From: Balamuthia mandrillaris
Taxonomy: Eukaryota; Discosea; Longamoebia; Balamuthiidae
Reading direction: 5' to 3'
Assembly (NCBI GenBank): GCA_031835245.1
Contig: JAVKOQ010000032.1
Location: forward strand, 256,805-320,804
DNA length: 64,000 nt
Position numbers and translations under genes: made by a program. The notes beneath the pieces are model-generated. The model did not search any database. It had not been told where the DNA came from and saw only the letters and a list, made by a program, of their open reading frames with translations. Positions within the stretch are counted from its first letter, which is position 1. Every line of letters starts with the position of its first letter. Positions 47,221 to 59,738 of the stretch are shown piece after piece.

Positions 47221-47638
47221 CCTTGTTCGCTGCTCTGCTTTCTGCAATGCTTCTCCTGCTTTCCGCTGCCAGCAATACACGAAAGACCCTTTGCCAAATG
47301 AATTAACACCACGAGCTGCCCCAAATATAGGGGTGCCGCTTCGATCTCGTTTTTCAAAACGCCAATGGAAAATCATAGTGTTTCATTTCCAACTTAAAGA
47401 AATCCCATAATAGTATATATACTTTTTGTCGACAAATTAGAAAGTGCTATGAATTTCCATTCGTTGATCTGTAATGCGATCTGATTTTAACTAAAATGTC
47501 GACAATAGAAGAAAATCAAAGAAGAAAGCGAAAAGAGAGATCGCAACACAACCCAACAACCCCCTCGGCTTCCTCTCCTCCTCTCTCTCTCCCCCTCTCA
47601 CGCCTCCTCGCGCCTCCTCACACCCTCCCCCCCAAAAT
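47221..47638. promoter_or_regulatory. Divergent promoter with two TGTCGACA palindromes
   Basis: 418 bases between divergent start codons. TTTGTCGACAAA, a perfect 12-base palindrome, is at 47425-47436 and TGTCGACA at 47497-47504. A C/T-rich leader precedes the plus-strand ATG. Regulatory function is inferred. Confidence 0.5.
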
Positions 47639-50231
47639 ATGCTGTCCCTGAAAGCGCAGGGTCCCAAGGGACCTGTCCAATTGGACTACTCCAACGACGC
47701 GGACGACCTGGAGAAGAAGTTATCCACGGCGGAGGCGGCGGTCAACCTGGTGCTCCCGCTCTGCTACCATTTCTTTGAGGACCTGAAGGCCTTTCGAGAG
47801 GAGCTGCAGAGCGTGGTGGACCTGCTGAAGAACGGGCGGCTGGCCTACCTGCCAAAGATCTCAGAGACAACGCTCCATCGCATAGACACGAATGCTCTCG
47901 GCCACCTCTTTGGCACTATGGTTTGATCGGATCCCCTTTTTTTCTTTTCTTCCATTCGTCGATGTGAAGCTTACTGTAAAAGAAAAAATACAGATATTTT
48001 GTTATGAGGGCCTCAAAAAATATGAGAAAAAGGGGAAGAGCAGCATAGGAAAGAAGGTAACGTTCGTTCATTCATTCTCTTCTCTCGTTCCTATTCTCGC
48101 CCTTCTTTCGTTCTCTGTTTCTCCTTTCTTCATTCTTCTTTATCGGCTTCTAACTTGTATTCCATGTTTCTCTCGCTCTCGCTCTCGCTCTCTCGCTCAC
48201 TCGCTCACTCGCTGTCTCACTTCGCTCAAACAAACAGCTAAAGAAAGAGATCGCAGCGTTGACCTTGCAAAAAGAAATCGAAGCCTTCGTCAAACTGTTG
48301 AGAGAGAGCCAAACGGATCCCTTTCACCTAGTGCGTGAAGGAGAGCTCAAGCAGCTCAAAGCTTTCATACTCAAAGCCGAGAACAAAGGCATCAGCACAG
48401 GCTCTTCCGGCGTTTCGCAGATCATGTCTCAGGTTCAAGGACGGAGCAAACAAACGTTGTTGCATGTTGCTTGTGACCTCAGTCGCAGCAGCAATGCCAA
48501 AGCCAAGGCCAAACAGTTGGACATTGTCAAGTATTTGTTGAGCAAGAGTGACGCCAACGATGTGAATGCCATGGATGCTAATAATTGGACACGTAATGTC
48601 TCTTTAGTTTCTGTTTTTTCATCTCTCTTGCTGCGCTTCTCTCTCACTCTCGCCCTCTCTCTACTGTTGGCGCTACTCCTATTTATCTGTTGCTTATTTC
48701 TTCCGTTCTCTTTCTACTTCAGCACTACATGTGGCTTGTGAGACAGGAAATGTTCACTGCATATCACTCCTGTTGGAAAACAGGTTCTGTGATGCTTCTC
48801 TTCTCACAGTAGATGGTTCTTCTCCTATTCATTACTTTGTGCGGAAGACCGGCCAAAATGCTGAGTTTAAGAACTTGGACGACTCTGTTTATATTTCTCT
48901 GTTGGACAGATTGGTGGATAAAGGAGGCAACGCTCTAGCTGTCAATATGAACGGCGAAACAGGTATCTTTCCTCTTTTCCCGTTCTTTGTGCCTCCTCTC
49001 TTCTGCTTCCTTTCTAGTTTCTATCGTATTCTCACTTTGTTTATTGTGTTCTGTCCCCATCGCAGCGTTACACAAAGCGGCTAGCAAAGGAGCCTCTATG
49101 GTAGTCATTGAATGGTTGCTAAAGAGCGGCATTAACATAAACGCTTTGACCAAGTATGTACTCTCGTCTTGTTCTTCCAGTTCTTCCAGTTCTTCTAGTT
49201 CTTCTCCTTCTTCTTCTTTTTCTTTTCTTCTTCTTCTTCTTCTTCTTCTTCTTCTTCTTCTTCTTCTTCTTCTTCTTCTTCTTCTTCTTCTTCTTCGTCT
49301 TCTTCCTGTTTTCTTCTTGTTGTTCTGATATGAACTCTTTCCTTTGTTTTCCGACGAAAGATATGATGAAACGGCATTACATATGGCTGTAAGGGCTTCC
49401 GACGCAAACATGGTGCAAATACTATTAGAATTGGGAGCAGACAAGTCCGTAGGCGGCAAAAGCGGACAAACAGCATTAAGCGTGGCCTCCGAACAAACCA
49501 AAATATCACGAGGAAGGGCGGACTCTCAACTTGTTCTCTCTTTACTAAGTGGAGAGAAGGCCATCTCTGATTCTGTCAGAGAAGCAGCACATGAACGAAA
49601 GAAAATGGAAGAACAAGGAAGAAGGAGTACTGTCAGCGGCAATTCCTCTGCAAAAGGAAAGGCTTCTTTGTCGGCTTCAAAGAAGAAGAAGAAGAAAAGG
49701 TCTCCTTCTCCGCGCACGAAACAAGCGGGTGATGAGAAGATCAAGAAATTGTTGGAGGGACTTGGCTTGGAGAAGTATTACGACATGTTCATAGAAGAAG
49801 AATTCTTGTGGGAGGATTTGGAGGTGTCCACTGACGAAGGTGTGTAATTCCCATCGTCTTTTCATCGCTCCCTATTGTTCTCTTCCTTCCGTTCATCGTA
49901 CCCTTCATTGTTCTCCCTGTTGTTCTCTTCCTTCTATATCTTCTCTTTCCCTTCTAACTTTTGCTTGAACAGATTTGAAAGCATTGGGACTGAAAAAGGG
50001 ACCAAGAATGCGGATCCTGCGCGCCTTGCAAGGCTCCGAAGATTTCGGTTTGTCTTCTTCTCCTTCTCCTTTCACCTTCTCTTTCCTCCTTCTCCTTCTT
50101 GTTCTCCTTTCTCCTTTCTCCTTTCTCCTTTCTCCTTTCTCCTTTCTCCTTTCTCCTTTCTCCTTCACTCACCATTCACCACCACAGATCAACAATTGGA
50201 TACCATTGTGTCCAGTTCCGATGAGCATTAA
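47639..50231 (+). CDS. Ankyrin-repeat and SAM-domain protein
   Basis: Eight exons: 47639-47920, 47970-48056, 48238-48592, 48723-48962, 49066-49153, 49361-49839, 49973-50047 and 50188-50231, giving 549 residues (541 if exon 2 starts at the second AG, 47994). The N-terminal 100 residues are helical without a known domain. Ankyrin repeats follow (KQTLLHVACDLS, PLHVACETGNVHCISLLLEN, ALHKAASKGASMVVIEWLLKSG, ALHMAVRASDANMVQILLELGA). A Lys-rich linker leads to a SAM domain (GLEKYYDMFIEEEFLWEDLEV and DLKALGLKKGPRMRILRAL). Such proteins act as scaffolds. The first AG after the pyrimidine tract was chosen for exon 2. Confidence 0.85.
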
Positions 50232-50428
50232 CCCTTTTTTTTTGTTTTTTTTTTCTCTTATTTGCTGCACATTATTTTTTTCTGTTATTTTTTTTTTTGG
50301 GTTAAGTGTGCAGAATAGTTTTTTGTTGTTTTTCTGTATTGTTTTTGTTTAAACTACAAAAGAAAAAAAGTTTGTATGCTTTTTTTTCTCCTCTCACAGT
50401 TGCCGTGTTGTTGTTGTTGAGTCGTTAT

Positions 50429-52653
50429 TCATTGCTTGCAACTGACGATTAAACGAAAGAAAGAAAAAGAAGTTGAGATTAGTGATAAAGCCTGCTCCTG
50501 CCTGTTTGTGTGGTTTTTAAAAGTCATTTTCTGTTTCCAAAATAAAATGAAAAGCAAAGAAGGACAAAACCTGAATACTGTCCAAACGATGAAAGAGCTG
50601 AACGGTAGCTTGGCGCACAGCTGGAGAGGAATGAAACAGATTTACAGCGAGTGGGTTCAATCCGCCTTGTGACTCGGGCAACAAAGATAAAAACTGAGAG
50701 ATAGCAAAATAACAAACAAGCTCAGCCGTATTGTTCTCAAAAAAAAAAGATAGCAACAGTACCTCGATCACCCGTTCTTTGGTGGTGATATGCTTTGTGA
50801 AGAGGTCATAAATCTCTATCATCTCGCTTTCGGTAATGTCGGTGCGAATGCGCAGCTTTCGAATGCAACGCTCCACCTTTGGCTCTTGAATGGCGCTCTG
50901 TTTGCGTTGTTGCTTGATGGCTTTTTTGTAGGTCTCAAAGCTGGATGTCTTCTTCCATGCTTCGATGCGCACGCGATTGGCGTCGTAGGCGATTTGCCGT
51001 TCTGCTACTGTACAAAACTCTTCTTGACCCAAAGCAATGTCAAGGATGTGTTTCACGTATTCCTGTATTTGGTTTTGTTGGTTAAAAGCGAGAAGAAGGG
51101 AAGAGAAACAACATGAGAACAGGAAGCCTTAAAAAAAAAGAAAGGAAATACTTGGAACAGATGTTTGATGTGTTCGTCGCTCATGTGATTGGTGATGGCA
51201 GTAATGACCTTTAGGAAAAAGTCATTGTCGTGTTTTGTGTAGGGTTGTTTTTCAGCGGACATTGTCTGCGGATTGAGTATGATCTTGCCCGTCTCTACAT
51301 CGGCAAGCACATCCCACCAATCCACTTTTTCCTGTTTAGCGGAAATAAAAGAAGAGCATTTAATATGTACGAAATAACAAAACTGAAAAAAGGAAGAGGC
51401 GAGAGAGAGAACGTACTTCAAACAAGTTGTTTGCCACTCCAGCTATATACCCAGGCCTTCAAAAAAAAATCAGATATCAGCAAAGAGAGAACAAGAGAAG
51501 GAGAGAAGAGTGCGCACTTGTTCAAAAAGTCAAGTGAAGCGATATTGGTGTAAGGAAAGCTTCGTTGGATGATGCCAGTGAGAGGAGGGCACATCATGCC
51601 AACAATCGCCAAAACGCAGTTGCAGATCTCGTCCGAAGTGATAATATCTTTACCTAGAAATAGGATTCGCTTTTCCATCAAAGCAGCATTCAACAGCGTC
51701 ATGGTTCCGCCCTGGAACTTTTTCACCAACGGAATGACTTGAAACTATGTTCATTGATAAAGAGAGAAAGGAGAAAGCAAAAGCACAAACGTAAGTAAAA
51801 CACTTGAGCAGAGGAAAGCAAAAGTAAAGAGCTAGGGGAGAAATTGCAGGAAAACTTACATCGCTAACTTCATCAGGGAAGACAGTAAGCGGGATTTTGA
51901 TGGAAATAGGTGTGGTAAACCGAATCTTGGTTGAGAACTCGGTCTTGGCTTTATCTGGTGTTTGAGACATACGCAGCATCAACATCTGATGCATTGTGAG
52001 AGAAGGCATTTCCCTTAAATCTATTGAATTGATGGAATCGTAGAGTTGAGCCAATATATCTCTTTCTTTGCCTTGAGCTTTGAATATATTATCCAGAGCT
52101 AGCACTAATAATGGCTTTTATGTGTATGTTTAGTCAAAGAGAGGGGAAGGTAGAGAGAGAGAGAGAGAGAGAGAGAAGGAAAAAGAGCAGAACAGAAGAG
52201 CAGAAAGCGAAGAGTGTACAGAAGAACAAAATGAGAAAAATCAAACCTTAAATACATGAATAAAAGGATGAGGAGAACAAAGAGAAATAGCCTTGACTAC
52301 GGCCCCTCTCTTTACGCTGTCGTCTTTCAAGTTGGTTACTCGGTTCAGACAATACAGGAAGGGTCTTTGTTGTTCTGCTGAAACAGAAGAAGATAAATCC
52401 TGATTTGTCTCTTTTGTGTCGTTGGCTCCTGCTGCTTTAACTGATGTATCTTTGCAATAAAAATAGCACATGAGAAACGAAAGAATGAATACAAGAATGT
52501 TTTCACTTAAGTACACAAATACAACCAAAAAGAATTGTAGCTACCTGGAAAATTGCCATCGATGATGTCGTCAATATGTTTGGAGAAAGTTGCTTCCACT
52601 TCTTCTGAAGGAAATCTAAATCCTGTGATGATAGCGTTAATAAGAAACAGAAG

Positions 52654-52698
<45 letters not shown>

Positions 52699-53161
52699 GA
52701 GAAAGTACCTAAAGCAGCGCCCGTATCCAGCAACACACAGGAGAACATTGGCTCTAATTGGGTATAGTCTAAGTCCTCATGCTTATTTCTTTATTCATAC
52801 GTACAGAACAAAAATAATAGGGTCAAATGTGAGTTTCTGGAACAAAAGAGAGGATGAAGATAAAGCAAAGAGTAGAAAGGTGTACATTGCGTAAGTAGTT
52901 TCTCCGCTCATTTCATGTACTTCAACACAACCTGGCAACAAGTAGACGCTTTTCTTGCCCTTAAGACACCATCCTTTATTGTGTTGAGGCAACATCTAAG
53001 AAGAAGTAGAAGAAGGAGAAGCAGAAGAAGAACAACAAAAAGAAGCAGAAGAAAAAGAAGAAAACAGGAAGAAGAAGAAGAAGAACAAGAACAAGAACAA
53101 CAAGAACAAGAACAAGAACAACAAGAACAACAAGAACAAGAACAAGAACAACAAGAACAAG

Positions 53162-53240
<79 letters not shown>

Positions 53241-54037
53241 TAACAAAGACAAAAGGGAGCGCTGAAGGCGACGAAGAAGAAAAGACAAGCAATGACCACA
53301 ACAACTAGTTTGAGGTCGACAAACTAAGCAAAACAAAACGAACCTTCATCTTGTCCTTCAGCATATTCGTATAGAAAAGCTTCAAAAGGTGGACTTTATG
53401 CCCAGAAAAAAAGAGCGTTACACCACAAAAAATATCACAGAGAGAGAAGAGAGAAGAGAGAAGCGAAAGAGAGAGGAGACAGAGAGAGAGAAGAGTAAAG
53501 CAAAGTACCAAATGAGAGTATCGTTATAATTGTGTTGTTGTTGTTTCGAGGACGCAGCCGTCGGCGATGGATCCAGATGAGGCAACGACTCTTTCGGTCC
53601 TCCTTTCTGCATGCCCAACAAAAAGAAAGGGAGTGGAAAAGAAAAGAAAAGAAACCAAAATGAGATAACAGAGAGAAAGAAGAGAGCAAGCAAATCGTTA
53701 CCACTTGTTCATCTCTATTCAAAAAGAAAATCGTCCAATCATCATCGCGTTTATGCAAACCGTCTGGCAACATCATTTCTGCCAAAAATCTTGCAAAAAC
53801 AACGAATAAAAAAAAAATCAACCCATTTGGTAATAAGAAAAAACATGAGAGCGAGAGAGAGAGAGAAAAAAAAATCAAACGGTACTGTTCACAAGCGCTT
53901 CCGGCATTTGGGAATTCTTTGCAAGTGACGGGCTCAGGATACTGTTGCGAGATGCTGCTGCCGGTGGTGATGTCGAACTGGGCCAACACCAAAAAATGGA
54001 CGTGCCGCTGGTGGCTATTGTTGTGGGCCGTCGTCAT
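50429..54037 (-). CDS. DENN-domain protein of the Afi1 / Arf3-interacting type
   Basis: Fifteen exons: 54037-53886, 53789-53702, 53606-53509, 53393-53344, 52973-52886, 52768-52709, 52615-52545, 52449-52247, 52114-51860, 51744-51518, 51456-51417, 51331-51152, 51062-50763, 50693-50571 and 50530-50429, adding to 679 codons. DENN proteins exchange nucleotide on Rabs or bind Arf-type GTPases. Family stretches are VHFLVLAQFDITTGSSISQQYPEP, AEMMLPDGLHKRDDDWTIFFLNRDEQ, FLYCLNRVTNLKDDSVKRGAVVKAI, PLLVLALDNIFK, TMTLLNAALMEKRILFLGK and NPG-like KPGYIAGVANNLFE. The join of exons 3-5 is the least certain part; acceptor 52995 for exon 5 would need a different exon 4 frame. One intron holds a long (TTG)n/(TTC)n tract. 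Confidence 0.83.
53020..53245. repeat. (CAA)n / (GAACAA)n trinucleotide array in a DENN-gene intron
   Basis: On the plus strand the sequence grades from AAGAAG to GAACAAGAACAA and then to about 27 CAA units. In the sense of the DENN gene this is (TTG)n with TTC, inside the intron between exons 4 and 5. The polyglutamine frame on the plus strand is not considered a gene. Confidence 0.85.
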
Positions 54038-54512
54038 CTCTGTTCGCAATCTTTCCGTCTTTCTTTTTCGTTTTTATTCTCCACAATTTGGACCTTACGT
54101 CACACATTCCTTACATGGTTAAAAGTTACATAAGCAAAGTGAATGAATTCGAGCACGTCATACTTGCCTCTTATGGTTTGTAATGACATCACCCTCTACG
54201 AATCGAGACAGCACCGACATGACTCGCTGGAGGTGCAATTTTGTCTATACAAGGATCACGCTCGCTCATGGGAGTTGCAGTGGACATGTCGGCTGACCAT
54301 TCCTCTTCTTCCAAAGTTTGGGGAGATAGTTCCCTCAATCGACACAATTTGTCTTTTTTTGAGCATAATAAAAAAAAATAGAGAACAAAGAAAGCAAAAC
54401 AAGAAGATAAGCAGAAGCAGCCAGAACCAACCACCCCCCGCTCCCACCTCCCCCCTCCCCCCCCAAAAAAAAAAAATAAGACGAGAGGGCGTAACTTTGG
54501 CACTCCCTTACC
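54038..54512. other. Divergent promoter of DENN and RhoGEF genes
   Basis: About 475 bases. It ends with a C-rich tract at about 54435-54464 followed by an A run, just before the RhoGEF ATG; the opposite strand is G-rich. No gene supported. Confidence 0.45.
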
Positions 54513-57500
54513 ATGGAGGACCCAACGCAAGAGCCTGAAAGCGAGAAACGCACGTTGCGGGCATCTGACCGCAGGGGAACCTATGAGTTCTACGAGAGAA
54601 TGAGAAAAGGGGCGGCAAAGCTGAGAGACAGCAACGATGCCATTGCTGCCCCCGCCTCAACAACACAACCTCCCAAGAAGGAACTGGATCGCATGAAAGC
54701 AACAAAACCAAACGAACAACAACCAACCGCGGCAGAGGAAGACGATCTGTGTGAGCTGGTGACGGAGGGAGCTGAAAAGCTTCTGCTCCTGGTTCACGAT
54801 AAAAAATTCAAGAACAGCGAACCAGAGACCACAGCTGAAGGAGCAGGGGAGGAACAAATGGAGAGACTGCGAAGAACGGTCGCAGAGGAGTCTCGCTACG
54901 ACTTGGCAAACAGAAGGGAAAGCTACCAAAGAAGCCAAACCTTTGGAACTAACATGAACCACTTCCTAAAGGAACAAGCCGTCAACGACCAAGTGCAACA
55001 GAGAGCCGAAACTTTTGGAGAAACAAGCAACGAGGCAAAGGCGAAACGGACGACGGCAAGAAAAGCCAAAAGGATAGAGAGAATGGTGGAGAGAAAAGGC
55101 AAAAGGAACTCCGTCTCGCTTCGGGCAGAACTAAGGAGCCGCAAAGAACAAAGGGCATCCAAAAACTACTCTTCAGCCGAGGTTGATGACTACGAAGAAG
55201 ATGAACTTCTGCAAAAGAAAAGAGCCTATGGCGAAAGGGACAATCCCGAGGAAGGGAAGGAAGAATGCGAGGAAGAGGAGGATCCTCTGTTAAGACCTTC
55301 TTCTATGGAAAAACGCAAAGAACGGAGCGAAAGAGAAAGAGACGAATTGCTTCTTCGTCATCAACTCTCGGAAGCTCTCCTTAGAAAGAAACATCCCCCA
55401 CCTCTCCACCTCTATAACAAAGGAAACCCTTCTTCCCCTCCAGCCTTAAGAGCTGCGGTACGCGAGGCTCAAGCAGAGAAGGCAAAAGTTATCATGACTC
55501 TCAAAGGGAGAAACCTGATGGCTCACAACCACAACCTTCCAGGAACGGGAAGTCTTCGTGGTTCGAGACAGAGTTCGCCGGGGTCCACGTTGAGAAGAGG
55601 AGATGTTTGTTCAGTCTTTGCAAGCCCTCGAAGAGTTTCGCAAGGTGCCCGTCTCACTCACTCACTCCCTCTTTCTATCTCTTTCTCTCTCTCTCTTGCT
55701 TTGTGTCTCCCTTTCTCTCCTGTGTGTACCCAGTTCGCTTCATTATTGGTAACGATCTATTTTTTCAATAGCAAAAGAGATAAAGATAATGAAAGAGATA
55801 CTAGAAACAGAATGCGTGTACTTTCGGCATTTGCAGACCATAATACGGGCGTTTGTAGTTCCACTCTACGAGGCACAACGCCGAAAGCTTAGCGGGGAGA
55901 CTCCTAAGGGAAAGTGGGACGATGAAGCCTTATCTTTGGACATGGTGCATAACATCTTTGGAGGAATTGCCACGTTGATACCCATTCACTCTCGTTTGTT
56001 GGATGCGTTGGAAGAAGTGTTGGATGAGTTGGAAGCTTCTTTATCTGTTGATTCGTTTTCCATATTTTATCCATCTTCTCGCTGTTTGTCAAGTTCTGCC
56101 TCTGATTTGACATCCTCGTCGTGTTCTTCTATACCTTCGTTTTCGTCATCTTCACAGTCTTTGCCCGGAATGATATCTACCTCACTTTCCTCTTCTCCAT
56201 TATCTTATTCTGCTTTTTCCTTGGCGTCTCCGTTTCGTTCTTCTGCTCCTACGCCTTCCGCGAGAACTTCCTCCTCTGAAGTTTTGTCCTTCACCTCTGC
56301 TTCTTCTACTCATTCCCATTCCAATTCGTCATCTTCTTCAACATCTGCGACATCCCACACCGTTGGCTGCCACACTTCGAGTTCTTATTTATGTTCATCT
56401 ACGTTTTCTTCTTCTTCTTCTTCTTCTTCTTCTACTTCTTCTCCTTCTTCTTCCCAACTGTCAAAAACAAACGAAACATCAGGTTCCAATAGAAACAGGA
56501 GTCTTTCTTCTCCTCATCACAACGGTTCATGGCGAAAAGTGGCTACTGCCACGTCCTGCTCGGGCGCATCCTCCTCTTCTCCTTCTCTAATATCATCTTC
56601 GGAAAATAGAAGCCAAACCACACAAGACAGTACAGCAAAACAAAGCGCAGGAACTTGTAGAGCCTCAACAGCGCCAAACGAAGAAGAACGAGGGCAAGAA
56701 GACAGAGAAGAAGGGGTAGGAAGATCAACCACGACCTCAACTGCTCCACCTCCAAGAGTGGATTCCCTCCCAAGCTTTCCTCTCTCGCCTGAGTTTCTTC
56801 TTACGTTGGAAATGAGACGAGAGAAGCGTTTAGAAGAAGGGGGACGAACTCCTCCTTCTACTCGCAGGCACTTCATTTCAACATCGGAAAGCAACATTCA
56901 CATAACCGCAAGGACAAGAATGGAGGCATTAGTGAAGATTGGGCAATTGTTTCACGGTGCATCCACCATTATGAGACAAGTATATGGAGAGTATAACTTC
57001 ACCTTCTCTTTGGCATGTTTCCGGCACTGCATGGGTGCCTTTCCTTCTTTTGCCTATTTCTACAGTCAACGTCTCTTGGATAAGGAGGCTGCAGTGGAAT
57101 ATACTGACTTCTCGGCTTATCTGATAATGCCCGTTCAGCGGTTACCACGCTATGTACTTTTCTTTAAGGTTTTTGTTTTACTTTGCTCTTCTGTGTTGAA
57201 TAATGCTGACTAAAGTGTTACCTAATTTGAAGGAACTGATGAGAGTGGCAGAGTCAAGCCGACCAGAGTGGGAGTGCGACCTGGAGGACGTTCCTCTCTC
57301 CCAAAGAACCTTTCAAATCATTTCCGATGCACACAACGCACTGTCTGAGACAGCTGACTTCGTGGACGTCACAATTCAGCAACAGAAAGACGGGTTGAAC
57401 GCCCTTGGGCAGATACAAGGAAGCAAGGTCTCTTATTTTACTGCTTGTTCTCCTGTTTCTTCTTTGTCCTTCTATCCTGAGAGTTCCTTTCACAAAACAG

Positions 57501-58028
57501 GGTTTAGTCTGTAGGTCTCGCAAGTTGCTCCTTGATCTTCAAGCCTTCAAGACGCACAACCGCAAGAAGAACAGTCGCGTCCGTCTTTTCCTCTTCAATG
57601 ATCTGCTGGTCATTGCCACCAAAACCGGAAAAGACTCCCAATTCTCAAAAAAGAAGAAGGAAATGATGGCAGTAGACAAAGAAAGCGGAAGCGCCAAGTT
57701 TCGCGGCACTTCCATATCCATGGTGAAGATTGCTTATCTCCTCAGCGACAAAGGAAGTGACGGACGAAGTCAGAGGCCATACTGCATGGAGGCGGCGGTA
57801 TTATTGGATGAGCTGGAAGTGGAATTGAGCAAAGATACGAAGGATGTGGTGAAAGGACAAGTGCCGATGACGATCCGGAGAAAAGAGAGACATGGCCCAA
57901 GCAATGACGGAAGAGAGCCGCGGGTGGGCATCACGAGTTGGAAGGTGTACGTAGGGAAAGAGGAGGTAGAGAGTTGGAATCGGGCGTGGAAGGAAGCCAC
58001 AACCGGAAAAGCAGGTGGAGGAACATAA
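54513..58028 (+). CDS. DH-PH Rho guanine nucleotide exchange factor with Ser-rich insertion in the DH domain
   Basis: Four exons, 54513-55644, 55772-57168, 57233-57427 and 57501-58028, give 1083 residues. The first 375 are charged, Arg/Glu-rich and probably disordered. A DH domain begins at ILETECVYFRHLQTII (about residue 387) and its later helices read ACFRHCMGAFPSFAYFYSQ and LIMPVQRLPRYVLFFK, the last being the conserved catalytic helix. Between the two halves, residues about 467-760, lies a Ser/Thr-rich insertion with long Ser runs. A PH domain follows (VRLFLFNDLLVIATK, ending in SWNRAWKEA). DH-PH proteins activate Rho or Rac GTPases at membranes and the cortex. The insertion frame is open, but part of it could be an unrecognised intron. 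Confidence 0.85.
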
Positions 58029-58081
58029 AAACGTATTTCTTTCATACCTGAGAATGAAAAGTGGAGTTCAATGAAAACCAG

Positions 58082-59738
58082 TTAAGCTTTGGTAAGATGA
58101 ATATCCAGCACAGTAGCTTCCTTTCCAGCTTCTACTTTGAAATCGCGGACCTCGCCGTGATATCCATCTGCTGACACTCTTACTCTATATTCTCCAGGAG
58201 CAAGGAACCTATAGTAGTCTCCGTGTTCCTCATCCGTCTCAACTGGTTGAAGCTGGTCAATCCGAAGCACGGCCTTCAAACCTTTTCCAGAGGCCTTGTC
58301 CTTCACGTGTCCTTTTACACCGAAAAAGCTCTGCTCCATAAGCACTAACATGCTTTCCTTGTTGTGGTCCCAGTGGGTCTGCAACTCCGAGCCGTGAGGG
58401 CACTTTTCCACCGTCAGCTCAATAGTAAGTTCCAACGCGCCACGGTGGAGGTAATGCCAGTCTCCCATGCTGCCGTACAGCGGATACCATTCAGCTCCGT
58501 TACTGATACCATTGGCAAAGCGGCGGTGGTTGCGCATGACAGGGTTTTGGGAGGCGTAGCTCAAAGCCAAAGCTCTGTAGTGACGGTCATCTGGCGAAGC
58601 GTTGTTCTTTCGTGAATAATACCAGGTCTCTCCGGAGGGCAGGCCATCAAAGGGAAACACCACCACCGTCTCGCCTCCATGGAAGTTGGCGATGATGTTG
58701 GGGTGGTGGAGGTTGCTCCAGGCCATGATGGCTTTGGTCTCCTCCTCCTGCGCGTAACGGCCCAGCTTATATTGGTCAGGGAAGTCTCTGCCACGAGATT
58801 ATCAGTAGGGCCGTTAATGCAAAAATAAAGAGGAGTGTAATACCTGTTCAAGTCGACATTTGGCGAATGAGTCCCTCGCCAGCCGTTGTTATAGCCCTCC
58901 GGGTTCATGGTGGGGATGATTGTGATATGAATGTTGTCCAACAAGCGAGTGATGCGGGGGTTTGAGCCGTATTGAGACGTCAGCGTGGTGATCAGATGGA
59001 TCAGCAGCTGTCTGCCCATGATTTCGTCTCCGTGCATATTACCTATGTACACAAACTCTGACTCGTTGTCCTCGTTCTTAGCTATAACGCATGAAACAGA
59101 GGGTCAGCAAAAAAATGTTTTGAGCGCAAGAGAAAGAAGATGAAGGAAAGGGTAATCTGAGAAGGTGGATGGAAAGGAAGTTAACTGGGGTTATCGGAAA
59201 GGGTGAGAGCCCAAATGTCGTGTCTGTTCTTTGTTTTGCCGATGCTCTGTAGCGACGCAATATTGGGGTAGTGTTCTACCACATCGTTTAAAAATGCCTC
59301 TAGCTGCGCCTCTGTGTGATACGCTCTGTCTGGGGTACATCGCCCAGCTGCTCTTTGTGCCAATTCGCCAACGCCACGAGAGTAAAGACTGCTTCTTGCC
59401 ATTAGTTCTTCAGCTTCGCTTTCTGCTATTCTGTCTGTATAATTCCATTCATAGCCTGCATTATCCAGGTTGGAGACGAGGTCTCGGGTTATCAACGCTT
59501 CAATGAAGTCCGCTGGATAGACCACCTCTTCCACCGCCATCTGGCTTCTGGGGGCCTTGGACTCCAGAAAGTGCACCACACCGAGCGCGCGGAGAGTTTC
59601 AAGATGGGCGTCTTTTGACAGATCCGAGGAGCGAATATCGATTCGGATGGTGGCCCACTGTTCCTCCAGAGCTGGCCGCGCTTGAATACACACCACCACC
59701 GACAACAGAAGAAGAATAAAGGAGGCGTTGAGCTTCAT
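58082..59738 (-). CDS. Secreted zinc carboxypeptidase of the M14B (CPD/CPE) type
   Basis: Three exons, 59738-59186, 59081-58844 and 58787-58082, give 498 residues. It has a signal peptide (FILLLLSVVVCIQA), a propeptide-like N-terminal region, a catalytic M14 domain and a C-terminal transthyretin-like domain (VKGHVKDKASGKGLKAVLRI, then LAPGEYRVRVSADGY), the plan of regulatory carboxypeptidases that remove basic C-terminal residues. Zinc ligands are His201, Glu204 (HGDE) and His300 (NFHGGE). Substrate and catalytic residues are RGTHSPNVDLNR, Tyr376 and Glu387 (TIELTVEKC). No membrane anchor is seen at the end, so it should be soluble in a vesicle or secreted. Confidence 0.92.

Noticed and set aside
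52915-53265. Plus-strand open frame encoding a polyglutamine/glutamate-rich protein
   Set aside because: It is antisense to the DENN gene and consists almost wholly of the (CAA)n intronic tract, so it has no independent support.
54189-54553. Small frames around the C-rich tract before the RhoGEF gene
   Set aside because: They overlap the divergent promoter, have no conserved features, and depend on non-ATG or weak starts.
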